From Algoriphagus marinus (GTDB lineage Bacteria > Bacteroidota > Bacteroidia > Cytophagales > Cyclobacteriaceae), in assembly GCF_001936475.1 (NCBI RefSeq), contig NZ_MSPQ01000002.1:434001-498000 (forward strand): DNA of 64,000 nucleotides, read 5' to 3'. The notes beneath the pieces are model-generated. The model did not search any database. It had not been told where the DNA came from and saw only the letters and a list, made by a program, of their open reading frames with translations. The translations under genes were made by a program, and so were the position numbers. Shown in pieces: positions 51,736-60,700 of the stretch (position 1 is its first letter; the number at the start of each line of letters is the position of its first letter).

Positions 51736-52458
51736 TAATCTAGTCACTTTGTCCTTTTTAATGTAAGCAGGCTTCTCTTTCCATTCTATTTCATACCAGT
51801 TATCCTTGCTGGACTTGATCCTTACTCGATGACCTGGCTCAACCAATTCTACGAACTCCCCGCCTGCTGTAGGCTTTGAAACAATAATAGTTGGACTGGA
51901 AGTTATCAGACCAGTTCTCGGGCTTTCCAGAAAATTATTTGCCAGGAAAATAGAAACTATAAGCAGCACAGTAGGCCAATAGGTCTCTTTCTTTTCAACT
52001 TTTCGCCCGGTCCACCAATTCGAAAAAACTGACATTAGGAGAAAAACCGTCAAAAGACCTACGATATATTCTTTGTATTCTGTTAAAAAAATCAGAAATC
52101 GCTGGACGTCTGACACTTCATAGCCTACCAAGGAATTTTGCCCGGTAAGGCTTTTGATTTTGGTAATTACCTGCGGATTTGGAGCAAGGTCATAATACTT
52201 ACTCAGGTACAGTGTAGCCTGCTCATTATCCCCTATTCCCTCTTCAATAAAGGCCATTTTGAGTAACATTGAAGTAGAATACAAGCCCTCTTCATAGTTG
52301 GCTCTATAAATCTCCATTGCTTCTTTATAACTTCTTTGACTAAATAAGGAATCTGCTATTTTTAGATCATTTACATCTGCTTGACAATTAATGCCTTGCA
52401 GAAGAAAAGCAAAAAATATCAAAAGTTTTGTAAGAAAGATTGAATTCAGGTTTGGCAT
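51733..52458 (-). CDS. BatE-like TPR/SH3 membrane protein
   Basis: A 241-residue protein with a signal-like N-terminus, two or so TPR-like helices (SYKEAMEIYRANYEEGLYSTSMLLKMAFIEEG), two transmembrane segments (about 128-147 and 162-177) and a C-terminal SH3-type fold (SKPTAGGEFVELVEPGHRVRIKSSKDNWYEIEWKEKPAYIKKDKVTRL). This matches BatE of the Bacteroides aerotolerance (Bat) system, but no other bat gene is nearby. It is convergent with the DUF1080 gene. The function outside a bat operon is unknown. Confidence 0.8.
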   Translation of the reverse strand: MPNLNSIFLTKLLIFFAFLLQGINCQADVNDLKIADSLFSQRSYKEAMEIYRANYEEGLYSTSMLLKMAFIEEGIGDNEQATLYLSKYYDLAPNPQVITKIKSLTGQNSLVGYEVSDVQRFLIFLTEYKEYIVGLLTVFLLMSVFSNWWTGRKVEKKETYWPTVLLIVSIFLANNFLESPRTGLITSSPTIIVSKPTAGGEFVELVEPGHRVRIKSSKDNWYEIEWKEKPAYIKKDKVTRL

Positions 52459-52597
52459 TTAGATTCTAGTCGCTTATTTTTGCAGTCCAATAACGACAAT
52501 GATCTGGCAAAAAGCAAGCCTAGGGAGTCAAATTGAAAGGTTTTTAACCCTCCTTGAGAGGTTAAAGTTTCTGAAAATTTAAGTCAGAAATAAATAT

Positions 52598-52670
52598 GAT
52601 TCCTTAGCTCAGCTGGTAGAGCAATACACTTTTAATGTATGGGTCCTGGGTTCGAGCCCCAGAGGGATCA
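52598..52670 (+). tRNA. tRNA-Lys (UUU)
   Basis: A 73-base cloverleaf. The acceptor stem GATTCCT/AGGGATC, D arm GCTC...GAGC, anticodon stem ATACA/TGTAT with loop CTTTTAA (anticodon UUU) and T arm CTGGG/CCCAG are all complete; CCA is not encoded. An identical copy lies at 53119-53191. Confidence 0.96.
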
Positions 52671-52706
52671 CAAGTGAAACACCAAAGGTTAAAGGCGAGA
52701 AGCCTG

Positions 52707-52762
52707 TCCCGATGCAGTCGAAGCGAAGCGAGACCATATCGGGAAGCCCCAGAGGGATCACA
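52707..52762 (+). repeat. tRNA-Lys 3' end fragment with hairpin at the T-loop position
   Basis: AGCCCCAGAGGGATCACA (52745-52762) repeats the T-arm 3' strand and acceptor end of the tRNA-Lys just upstream. Directly before it, TCCCGAT (52707-52713) and ATCGGGA (52738-52744) form a 7-bp hairpin in place of the T-loop, with CCTG of the T stem 5' side to its left. It cannot fold as a tRNA. Confidence 0.65.
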
Positions 52763-52798
52763 GAAAATATTAACTTGCACGGAGTTAAAAAAAAGTTT

Positions 52799-52872
52799 CG
52801 GGGTGTAGCGTAGCCCGGTATCGCGCCACATTTGGGATGTGGAGGTCGTAGGTTCGAATCCTGCCACCCCGA
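52799..52872 (+). tRNA. tRNA-Pro (UGG)
   Basis: A 74-base cloverleaf. The acceptor stem CGGGGTG/CACCCCG, anticodon stem CCACA/TGTGG with loop TTTGGGA (anticodon UGG) and T arm GTAGG/CCTGC are complete; CCA is not encoded. Confidence 0.95.
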
Positions 52873-52925
52873 CTTTATATTAATGTTGATCGAAGTTTTG
52901 AAATAGCTCGATCTTCTTTTATCCA

Positions 52926-52999
52926 GGTCCTGTAGCTCAACCGGATAGAGCAACTGCCTTCTAAGCAGTAGGTTTCAGGTTCGAGTCCTGACAGGATCA
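52926..52999 (+). tRNA. tRNA-Arg (UCU)
   Basis: A 74-base cloverleaf. The acceptor stem GGTCCTG/CAGGATC (with a G-T pair), anticodon stem ACTGC/GCAGT with loop CTTCTAA (anticodon UCU) and T arm TCAGG/CCTGA are complete; CCA is not encoded. Its 3' half is duplicated just downstream with an insertion. Confidence 0.95.
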
Positions 53000-53017
53000 C
53001 TTAGATAAGATCTAATT

Positions 53018-53066
53018 GTAGGTTTCAGTCCACGATAACTATCGGGACGAGTCCTGACAGGATCAC
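53018..53066 (+). repeat. tRNA-Arg 3' fragment with T-loop interrupted by a hairpin
   Basis: GTAGGTTTCAG (53018-53028) and GAGTCCTGACAGGATCAC (53049-53066) repeat both sides of the T arm of the tRNA-Arg just upstream. Between them 20 bases (53029-53048, TCC-CGAT...ATCG-GGA, with one mismatch) form a hairpin and replace the GTTC of the T loop. A terminator follows. Confidence 0.75.
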
Positions 53067-53077
53067 TTTATTACCGA

Positions 53078-53103
53078 AGCGGAATTACGTTCCGCTTTTT
53101 ATT
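53078..53103 (+). terminator. Terminator in the tRNA cluster
   Basis: AGCGGAA and TTCCGCT with a TTACG loop, followed by a T-rich tail. It separates the first three tRNAs from the second tRNA-Lys. Confidence 0.82.
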
Positions 53104-53118
53104 TTATTATCATTTACC

Positions 53119-53191
53119 GATTCCTTAGCTCAGCTGGTAGAGCAATACACTTTTAATGTATGGGTCCTGGGTTCGAGCCCCAGAGGGATCA
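53119..53191 (+). tRNA. tRNA-Lys (UUU), second copy
   Basis: Identical in all 73 bases to the tRNA-Lys at 52598-52670 (loop CTTTTAA, anticodon UUU). It is followed within six bases by a terminator, so it is probably transcribed separately from the first three. Confidence 0.96.
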
Positions 53192-53196
53192 CAAGA

Positions 53197-53230
53197 AAGC
53201 AGTCCAAAATTGGACTGCTTTTCTTATTTT
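53197..53230 (+). terminator. Terminator after the second tRNA-Lys
   Basis: AAGCAGTCCAA and TTGGACTGCTT with an AA centre (the innermost pairs open to give a four-base loop), followed by TTCTTATTTT. Confidence 0.85.
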
Positions 53231-53308
53231 TAGGCATATCAAAACTCGGCAATAATCGTTTACGGATTTTCATTTGTTAATTCATGAATTAATGTGGATT
53301 GTTGATGC

Positions 53309-55876
53309 ATGAAAAATCTGATTACCCTGCTCTCTATCATCCTCGTTATAGCTTCTTGCTCTCCCCCTATATCTGACAATCATTTTTACGATCCAGGGAT
53401 TTCTTTGGAACTTGCAAAATTCAGAAAGCAACAAATTTCAGATATCCATTACATCCTGGACTTTTCTATCCCGAAGAAAAAAGAGGATAGAATAAATTCT
53501 CTTTTGAAACTAGAGTTAACTATTTCAAATATTGACCATCCACTCATTTTGGATTTCAATGAAAAATCAGAAAACATCAAATCAATTCTTGTAAATGGGG
53601 AATCCACACTAGTCAGACATGAAAAGGAACACATCATTATAGATAAAAATCATTTGAAATCAGGTTCTAATCAACTCGAAATAGAATTTATTGCAGGTGA
53701 TCTATCTTTAAATAGAAATGATGACTTTCTATATACACTTTTGGTTCCTGACCGGGCAAGCACTTTATTTCCTTGTTTTGATCAACCTGATTTGAAAGCG
53801 AATTACACATTAAGCATCACTGCTCCGAAAGGTTGGGAAGTTTTGGCAGGAGGCCCTGAGTTAGTCACAATCGAGGAAGGGGATTTCACTAAACACGAGT
53901 TTAAGAAATCTGATCTCATGAGTTCCTACCTTTTTTCATTTGTGGCAGGAGATTTTAAAACAGCACGCTCCGAAGAAATCTTCCCTCAAAAAATGCTTTA
54001 CAGGGAGACAAATCCAGAAAAGATTGAAGCAAGTATTCCCGAAGTATTTGTTCTACACCGTAAATCAGTAGACTTTTTAGAGAACTATACAGGGTATTCT
54101 TTTCCCTTTCAGAAATTAGATTTTGCGACAATTCCTATTTTCCAATATGGAGGAATGGAACATGTGGGAGCTATTCAGTATAGAGAGTCAGCTTTATTTT
54201 TGGATAGCAATGCTACAGATTCGGAGCTTCTAAGCCGCGCAAAATTGATTGGACATGAGACTGCACACATGTGGTTTGGAGACTTGGTTTCAATTGAATG
54301 GTTCAATGACGTCTGGATGAAAGAAGTCTTTGCAGGGTTTATGGCAGGAAAAATTGTAAACCCTAATTACCCTGAAATCAATCATGACCTAGCCTTTTTA
54401 ACTTCCAACTATCCGTCAGCTTATGGGGAAGACAGAACAGCAGGAACAAACCCGATCAGGCAAAATCTACCCAATCTAAAAGATGCCGGATCACTTTATG
54501 GAAGTATTATTTATAACAAAGCCCCTATCATGATGAGACAGCTGGAGACAGCTATGGGAGAAAAGGCATTCCAAAAAGGGATTCAAACATATATAAGGAA
54601 GTATGCAAATGGAAACGCCAACTGGAATAACCTTGTGGAGATTTTGGACGAAGAAACATCCATTGATCTACAAAAGTGGAGCGATGTCTGGGTAAATCAA
54701 TCAAGTCGTCCTTTATTTTCTGAGCATATTTCAATCGACAAGAATGGAAATATCGCTGAGTTTTCGATTTCACAAAAAGCAGAAGATGGGTCCAAGAAAA
54801 TTTGGCCCCAATTATTCGACATTACTTTAGTCTATTCTGATCACCTTAAAAACATTCCAATCGCTATTGAAAACCAGAAACTGACTATTGATGAAGCTAT
54901 CGGATTGGAAAAACCAGAAGCGATCTTATACAACAGCAATGGTCTAGGATATGGGGTTTTCCCGATTGATTTGACTTCTTTAGAGAACTACCCGAATCTC
55001 GAAAACGAAGTAATGAGAGCACATAGCTTTATAAATCTCTATGAAAACACACTTTTGGGTAATGTGCCGGCAGAAATCGCTTTAGAAATTATTAGAAAAG
55101 GGATCAATACCGAAAAAAATGAAATTCTGATTAGACTTCTAGCATCAGAGGCCAGCAGTCTATTTTGGACTTTTCTTCCCAAAGAAAATAGAGAAGCTAT
55201 TCTATCAGATTTTGAAAATCAGATCTGGGATTTACTCCAGGCTGATTTACCAACAAATATTAAGAAAAGCTTATTTTCTCTTTATAGTAGAATTGCCTAC
55301 TCAGAATCCGGTAAAACCAATCTCTACAGTGTTTGGAATAAAAATCTAGAAATCGAAAATTTGAAGTTAAACCCCGACAACTTTACCGCTTTGGCGATGA
55401 ATTTGGCGCTTTATGGACATACCCAATCGGAAGAAATTCTAGATAAGGAAAGATCAAGAATTTCTAATCCAGATAAATTGGATCGATTCGACTTCTTGAG
55501 ACCTGCCCTTTCACAAAATGTGGAAGATCGAGACCGATTATTTGAATCATTTAAAGAAGCTGCAAACCGCGAAAAAGAATCTTGGGTTTTGGATGCTTGT
55601 GAGTATATACATCATCCATTACATCAGGCAGAAAGCGTAAAACATGTGCCACTTTCATTGGCTCTTTTAGATGAGATCCAGAAGACAGGGGATATATTCT
55701 TCCCAAAAAGATGGATAACCTCGACTGTCGGCCAATACACTTCAAAAGAAGCAGCTGATGAGGTAACCAATTTTCTAAGAGATAATCCAAATTTTAATCC
55801 AATTCTAAAAAACAAAATTTTACAAGGCACGGATGATCTCATGCGAGTACAAAGAATTTCAGGAATTGAGAATTGA
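53309..55876 (+). CDS. M1-family aminopeptidase lipoprotein
   Basis: A large 855-residue zinc aminopeptidase. The N-terminus MKNLITLLSIILVIASC carries a lipobox-like VIASC with Cys17, so it is anchored in the envelope. The M1 domains follow: FQYGGMEHVGAIQYRES (the G-x-M-E-N/H motif with Glu), HETAHMWFGDLVSIEWFNDVWMKEVFAGF with the HExxH zinc site and downstream Glu, and GSLYGSIIYNKAPIMMRQLETAMG. The C-terminal helical repeat part is long (about 570-855). It should release N-terminal residues from peptides. It is the only gene on its strand here and convergent with the LON-domain gene. Confidence 0.92.
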   Translation: MKNLITLLSIILVIASCSPPISDNHFYDPGISLELAKFRKQQISDIHYILDFSIPKKKEDRINSLLKLELTISNIDHPLILDFNEKSENIKSILVNGESTLVRHEKEHIIIDKNHLKSGSNQLEIEFIAGDLSLNRNDDFLYTLLVPDRASTLFPCFDQPDLKANYTLSITAPKGWEVLAGGPELVTIEEGDFTKHEFKKSDLMSSYLFSFVAGDFKTARSEEIFPQKMLYRETNPEKIEASIPEVFVLHRKSVDFLENYTGYSFPFQKLDFATIPIFQYGGMEHVGAIQYRESALFLDSNATDSELLSRAKLIGHETAHMWFGDLVSIEWFNDVWMKEVFAGFMAGKIVNPNYPEINHDLAFLTSNYPSAYGEDRTAGTNPIRQNLPNLKDAGSLYGSIIYNKAPIMMRQLETAMGEKAFQKGIQTYIRKYANGNANWNNLVEILDEETSIDLQKWSDVWVNQSSRPLFSEHISIDKNGNIAEFSISQKAEDGSKKIWPQLFDITLVYSDHLKNIPIAIENQKLTIDEAIGLEKPEAILYNSNGLGYGVFPIDLTSLENYPNLENEVMRAHSFINLYENTLLGNVPAEIALEIIRKGINTEKNEILIRLLASEASSLFWTFLPKENREAILSDFENQIWDLLQADLPTNIKKSLFSLYSRIAYSESGKTNLYSVWNKNLEIENLKLNPDNFTALAMNLALYGHTQSEEILDKERSRISNPDKLDRFDFLRPALSQNVEDRDRLFESFKEAANREKESWVLDACEYIHHPLHQAESVKHVPLSLALLDEIQKTGDIFFPKRWITSTVGQYTSKEAADEVTNFLRDNPNFNPILKNKILQGTDDLMRVQRISGIEN

Positions 55877-56497
55877 TTAGAAGTTCAATGGATCCAAGTG
55901 TTTAAAATGTCCGTTTTGGCTAATCTTTTCTTTAGCCTGCTCTGCAGCCTTAACCGCTGGGATAATCCGTTTAAAATGATTTACCAAAAATCTTGTGCGC
56001 TCTGCTTCAGAGACCATTTTCAGCAATTCCAGTTCCTCTTCGAGACTAAGCCCTATTTTATGGGAAAAAGTATATGAATTTACAGATTTAGGGTCTACTT
56101 CAACGTCATACTTTAACAAGAAGAGCATCTCCTTCAAATAAAAAATATACTCTTGATTTAAAAAAGAATCTACCGTAGGGTCATTAGGCAGAAACTCAAT
56201 CTCACCGCCAGCATACTCTTTTCCTGGGGATGGATTGTCAAATGATTTAATACGAAAAGGCTGGATTCCAACAGTTTTGACATCTAGCCTCCCGTCTTCA
56301 TATCGCTTATAAACTTGATCAAGCCTTACCAAAGTCCCAAAACCGGAAATTTTATCCAAAAAAGTACAAACACCAAAGACGCCACCTTCGATCTCAATAT
56401 CAGCAATAAGTTGTCTATACCTAGGCTCAAAAATATGAAGGTTTAACTCTTCATCAGGAAAGGCAACAAGCTTAAGAGGAAAAAAGGGGACGTACAT
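55877..56497 (-). CDS. LON-substrate-binding-domain protein
   Basis: A 206-residue protein with only the N-terminal domain of Lon (PUA-like): MYVPFFPLKLVAFPDEELNLHIFEPRYRQLIADIEIEGGVFGVCTFLDK, DGRLDVKTVGIQPFRIKSF, then a helical part (FLNQEYIFYLKEMLFLLKYDVEV, and SEAERTRFLVNHFKRIIPAVKAAEQAKEKI). There is no ATPase or protease domain. Such stand-alone proteins are common, of unknown role. It lies 82 bases after gapA on the same strand, though a terminator comes between. Confidence 0.9.
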   Translation of the reverse strand: MYVPFFPLKLVAFPDEELNLHIFEPRYRQLIADIEIEGGVFGVCTFLDKISGFGTLVRLDQVYKRYEDGRLDVKTVGIQPFRIKSFDNPSPGKEYAGGEIEFLPNDPTVDSFLNQEYIFYLKEMLFLLKYDVEVDPKSVNSYTFSHKIGLSLEEELELLKMVSEAERTRFLVNHFKRIIPAVKAAEQAKEKISQNGHFKHLDPLNF

Positions 56498-56550
56498 TTT
56501 TGGTTTTTAGATTTATTAACTGATGCCGGCTAATTTTGGTTTTCAAAAAA

Positions 56551-56579
56551 AAAGCCGGTTAAAAAAACCGGCTTTAAAA
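56551..56579 (-). terminator. Terminator of gapA
   Basis: On the minus strand AAAGCCGGTT and AACCGGCTTT form the stem and a run of T follows directly after. It lies immediately after the gapA stop. Confidence 0.82.
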
Positions 56580-57614
<1,035 letters not shown>

Positions 57615-57839
57615 CTAAAAACTCTAACAGAATAGCCACTTTTGGCTAAAAATTCCTGATGAATGGCTAAGTTATTACAATTTTTTGGCTAGCCCAAACT
57701 ATTCCAATGCTTAACTTAAACGACTCTATTCCAAAGGAAATTCAATCGATTTCGAAGAAAAATAATTGTAGGAGTTCTATAAAAACTCATACTAAAATTA
57801 GAATTCTTAATTTAATGATTTAAAAAACAGAGATTTTTA

Positions 57840-58670
57840 ATGTTCGTGAAAGCAATTCAAGATATCGCTAAATTCACTCGGGCGATCCATTCTATTTCAA
57901 GAAATTTCGGATCGCCCCAGGTTCAAAAAGGATCAGCAACACTTTTCTTTGTCAATCGAGAAGGATATGCGCTGACCTGCAAGCATGTTGCCCAATGGAT
58001 CAGTCAAGCAAAAGAACTGGGAGCAGGAAAGCGGCATGCCTTGGCAAAGAAACTTGGTCTTCATGCAGATCAAACCAGTGAGATGCGGATCACATTTGTC
58101 GATTGCGTTGACAAAATCAGCAATCTCAAATTTCACCTCCACCCAATTTATGATTTAGCCTTAATCAAGTTTGAAGGTTTCGATAAAATACTTTTTCCAA
58201 ATACCCCGATTTTTCAAAAAGATGAAAGTGCTATTCAGCCTGGGGCAATGCTGTGCCGTCTTGGGTTTCCATTTCCGGAATTCAGCAATTTTGGATTGGA
58301 TCAAAACTCACAAACGCTTGTTTGGACCAAAGAGGGAAATGCCCGGTCGCCAAGATTTCCCATTGAAGGAATGCTCACTCGTTTTTTAGGGGACAATTCG
58401 GGAAAAGTATATGGGATGGAACTCAGTACACCTGGGCTCCGAGGGCAAAGTGGTGGCCCTTTGTTTGATTCGGAAGGTAAAATCTTTGGAATGCAAAGCA
58501 GGACAAAGCATTTACATCTAGGGTTTGATATTGAAGAAAAAGCAATTATCGCTCATGGTAAAGCAAAAAAAGTAAATGATTACGCGTTTATCCATTTAGG
58601 CGAATGCATACACGTCTCCGTGATTAAGGAGTTTTTGAGACAGCACAATGTTGCTTTTGAGGAGGGATAA
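57840..58670 (+). CDS. Trypsin-like serine protease without signal peptide
   Basis: A 276-residue protein of the trypsin-like fold. The catalytic triad is H49 (ALTCKHVAQW), D105 (YDLALIKFEG) and S204 (GLRGQSGGPLFDSEGKIFGMQS). No signal peptide or PDZ domain is present, so it is probably cytoplasmic, unlike DegP-type proteases. It opens with MFVKAIQDIAKFTRAIHSI and ends near IKEFLRQHNVAFEEG. It lies on the plus strand beside the minus-strand GTPase/zinc/HNH cassette, with no other gene between. Whether it belongs to that cassette is uncertain. Confidence 0.85.
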   Translation: MFVKAIQDIAKFTRAIHSISRNFGSPQVQKGSATLFFVNREGYALTCKHVAQWISQAKELGAGKRHALAKKLGLHADQTSEMRITFVDCVDKISNLKFHLHPIYDLALIKFEGFDKILFPNTPIFQKDESAIQPGAMLCRLGFPFPEFSNFGLDQNSQTLVWTKEGNARSPRFPIEGMLTRFLGDNSGKVYGMELSTPGLRGQSGGPLFDSEGKIFGMQSRTKHLHLGFDIEEKAIIAHGKAKKVNDYAFIHLGECIHVSVIKEFLRQHNVAFEEG

Positions 58671-58817
58671 AAGCGGATCTCTTATCACCCCATAAAAGAC
58701 CCGCCAAAAAAGTACTTAACACCTGAAGAGGTTATCTGAAACAATAGCCTATAATAACCATAGATAATGAAACATGGGATATTGATAGATAAGTGCTATC
58801 AAATCCTAAATAGCTGA

Positions 58818-59246
58818 TTACTTTCTCTTTAACAGCTCTTTTTTCTTTTCGATGGCTTGCTTAGCAAGCTGGATAGCTTTTTCCACCAAATCGATTTTGA
58901 TAGATTCATTTCGAGTCTGACGCTCTTCCTGAATCCAGACTTCCGGATTTTTCTTTCCCTTGGACTGATTGATACTTCGAAGTGTCACGGCAATGTTCTC
59001 AGGGATATTGACAATCTCAGCAATTTCTTGATCATTGAACTGATCTTTGAATTTGGAGTGAATCAGTTCTGAAGGAAAGATATGATCATAGTCATACGGA
59101 TCACCTCCCCATAACTGCTCGCCTGTATAAGTGTCGAGATAGAAAGCTCTTCCGCTTCCTTTTCGTAGGGCTTCAGCATGAAGTTCTGCCTTTACTTTTT
59201 CAAAAGCCTTATTGATTTCTCCTCGATGATAGGGTCTGGACATCAT
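58818..59246 (-). CDS. HNH-nuclease-like protein
   Basis: A 142-residue protein with an HNH-type core: DHIFPSELIHSKF (D54-H55) then NIAVTLRSINQSKGKKNPEVW with Asn and Lys at the positions of the second Asn and the closing Lys/His of the motif. The family of small HNH-like proteins with this 'YDHI-P-S ... N ... NQSK-K' pattern cleaves DNA in several systems. There is a Lys-rich C-terminus (IEKKKELLKRK). It is last of three packed minus-strand genes; its ATG abuts the stop of the Cys/His mini-protein gene with no gap. A toxin or defence effector role is an inference. Confidence 0.78.
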   Translation of the reverse strand: MMSRPYHRGEINKAFEKVKAELHAEALRKGSGRAFYLDTYTGEQLWGGDPYDYDHIFPSELIHSKFKDQFNDQEIAEIVNIPENIAVTLRSINQSKGKKNPEVWIQEERQTRNESIKIDLVEKAIQLAKQAIEKKKELLKRK

Positions 59247-59498
59247 TTATAAAGCTGGTGAATGCTTTCCTTTGTTTGAGCCTGATGGATGACGGAAGCA
59301 AGGCATTGAGGTGAGACTTGCCAAACTATTATTGCTGGTCCCGCAATACTTGCAAGAATAACTTGACTTCTCTGAACCTTCGTACAGTTTGTGCTTCCCT
59401 TTGTTCGATCCCAAAGGATGTCTAAAACAGGGAGAAGCAGTCAAATTTGCGACGGAAGTAAATTTGGTTCCGCAGTATTCGCAGAGTGAGGTGGGCAT
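59247..59498 (-). CDS. Duplicated Cys/His mini-protein (putative zinc-binding)
   Basis: An 83-residue protein made of two tandem copies of one 31-residue unit: C-x-Y-C-G-T, then about 12 residues, then P-C-F-R-H-P, G-S-N-K-G-K-H. The first copy has CEYCGTKF and SPCFRHPLGSNKGKH, the second CKYCGTSNN and MPCFRHPSGSNKGKH, joined by a short KLYEGSEKSSYS linker. Each unit has three Cys and two His, suggesting a zinc finger or ribbon. I recognise no named family. The gene is sandwiched with no real gap between the GTPase gene (6 bases) and the HNH gene (0 bases). Confidence 0.82.
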   Translation of the reverse strand: MPTSLCEYCGTKFTSVANLTASPCFRHPLGSNKGKHKLYEGSEKSSYSCKYCGTSNNSLASLTSMPCFRHPSGSNKGKHSPAL

Positions 59499-59504
59499 AA
59501 TGGT

Positions 59505-60602
59505 CTAAACTTCAGAATTTGTGAGGTCATCCAATACGCTCTTTGCTTTAGCTTCACATTCATCTATCATATTATTCCCAAAGTAAACGGTCAATGTAAA
59601 TGCAGCGGCAACTGCAGTAATTTGACCGACTATTGGAATGTATTTACCGATTTGTTTAATAGTTATCTGAGGTGCATACTTCTTTAGTGCAATTAGTACC
59701 AATTCTTTACTGAGGAATCTCTGGGCAAAGATTTTCATACCAGACAAAACACTTGCTTTTACCCCGTGATTCTCCAAAAATAAAATAGACTCACCATCAA
59801 AACCATAAATCTTCATAATCTCCTTATTTATTTTCATAAGAATTGCTATATCAGCCGCAATGTCAACCCCAGGAATTGGGTTTAACCCATTAAGACCAGC
59901 TCCAGCAGAAATCCACATTACAAGTTTTTTTGCTATTGCCCTTTTTTTCATTAAAATTTCCTCATTTGCAATAAATGCCTCTGCTATGAATTTATCCCTT
60001 TTTAATGCTGTTAGATTTAGAGAAATTTCATTGATTAATTTACCCAAGTCAAAGTTTAGTGGTTGTCTTGAGGATATTAAATAAATACCAAAATGTTTTA
60101 GGTTAGTTAAGTATTGTTCCAAGTCATATAGACATTCACTCAATGTCTCTTGTTCGGATTTTTTAGGGGTATTATGCTTTCCATCATCTACTGACTGGTC
60201 AATCTTAGTCCTAACTATGAAAATGGGCTTGTTTAACTTTTTAACCTCTTTAATTAAAAACAAATCATTTTCATAAAACCTATTTGCAGTAACAAGGATT
60301 AAAAAATCAAAAGAAGCCAATTCCATTTTCTCAACATATTCCTCTTTAGGAAATTTTGTGGTTCCGCATCCTGGCAAATCATAAAAAGACACACCGTTTT
60401 TGGAAAAAGGACCACTTTTTTCAATAGTAGTTTCAATGGTTCCAGTATCGCATATATTTTCTCCTATGATAGCATTAATCAAACTAGATTTCCCTGTTCC
60501 ACTTTGTCCAATCAAAGCTCCACTTACTTTAGTGTTTTTATAATTTTGACCTTTTTCAACTAACCCTCTCAGATATTCCCCTAATTCATTAGATTCTTCC
60601 AT
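59505..60602 (-). CDS. IRG-like (interferon-inducible-type) GTPase
   Basis: A 365-residue GTPase. The G1 P-loop is GQSGTGKSSLINAI (32-45, K38), G3 is YDLPGCGTTKFP (D75-G78), and the base-binding G4 is VRTKIDQS (T132-D135). The GTP-sensing pattern and the helical C-terminal region (MWISAGAGLNGLNPIPGVDIAADIAILMKINKEIM and IVGQITAVAAAFTLTVYFG) recall immunity-related p47 GTPases (IRG), which remodel membranes in animal innate immunity. The two hydrophobic stretches could insert into a membrane. It heads a three-gene operon with the Cys/His mini-protein and an HNH protein. The region is AT-rich relative to gapA. Confidence 0.85.
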   Translation of the reverse strand: MEESNELGEYLRGLVEKGQNYKNTKVSGALIGQSGTGKSSLINAIIGENICDTGTIETTIEKSGPFSKNGVSFYDLPGCGTTKFPKEEYVEKMELASFDFLILVTANRFYENDLFLIKEVKKLNKPIFIVRTKIDQSVDDGKHNTPKKSEQETLSECLYDLEQYLTNLKHFGIYLISSRQPLNFDLGKLINEISLNLTALKRDKFIAEAFIANEEILMKKRAIAKKLVMWISAGAGLNGLNPIPGVDIAADIAILMKINKEIMKIYGFDGESILFLENHGVKASVLSGMKIFAQRFLSKELVLIALKKYAPQITIKQIGKYIPIVGQITAVAAAFTLTVYFGNNMIDECEAKAKSVLDDLTNSEV

Positions 60603-60700
60603 AGCTCATTTAAAGTTTATTAAGCTTAAGGTTTCTATTTTTTGAAAAAGCAAATTCTACAATTCACAACCGCCCCAAAATCCTACATAACTGTTACTTT

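Noticed and set aside
52604-53000. Minus-strand reading frames across the tRNA cluster
   Set aside because: They are mirror-image frames of tRNAs and their fragments and contain tRNA-derived peptides.
57933-58142. Extra small genes on the opposite strand of the protease gene
   Set aside because: They are shadows of the coding frame with no start context or family likeness.
59401-59460. Metal-binding frames on the plus strand of the Cys/His gene
   Set aside because: The minus-strand frame alone has the repeated Cys/His units and fits the operon spacing.
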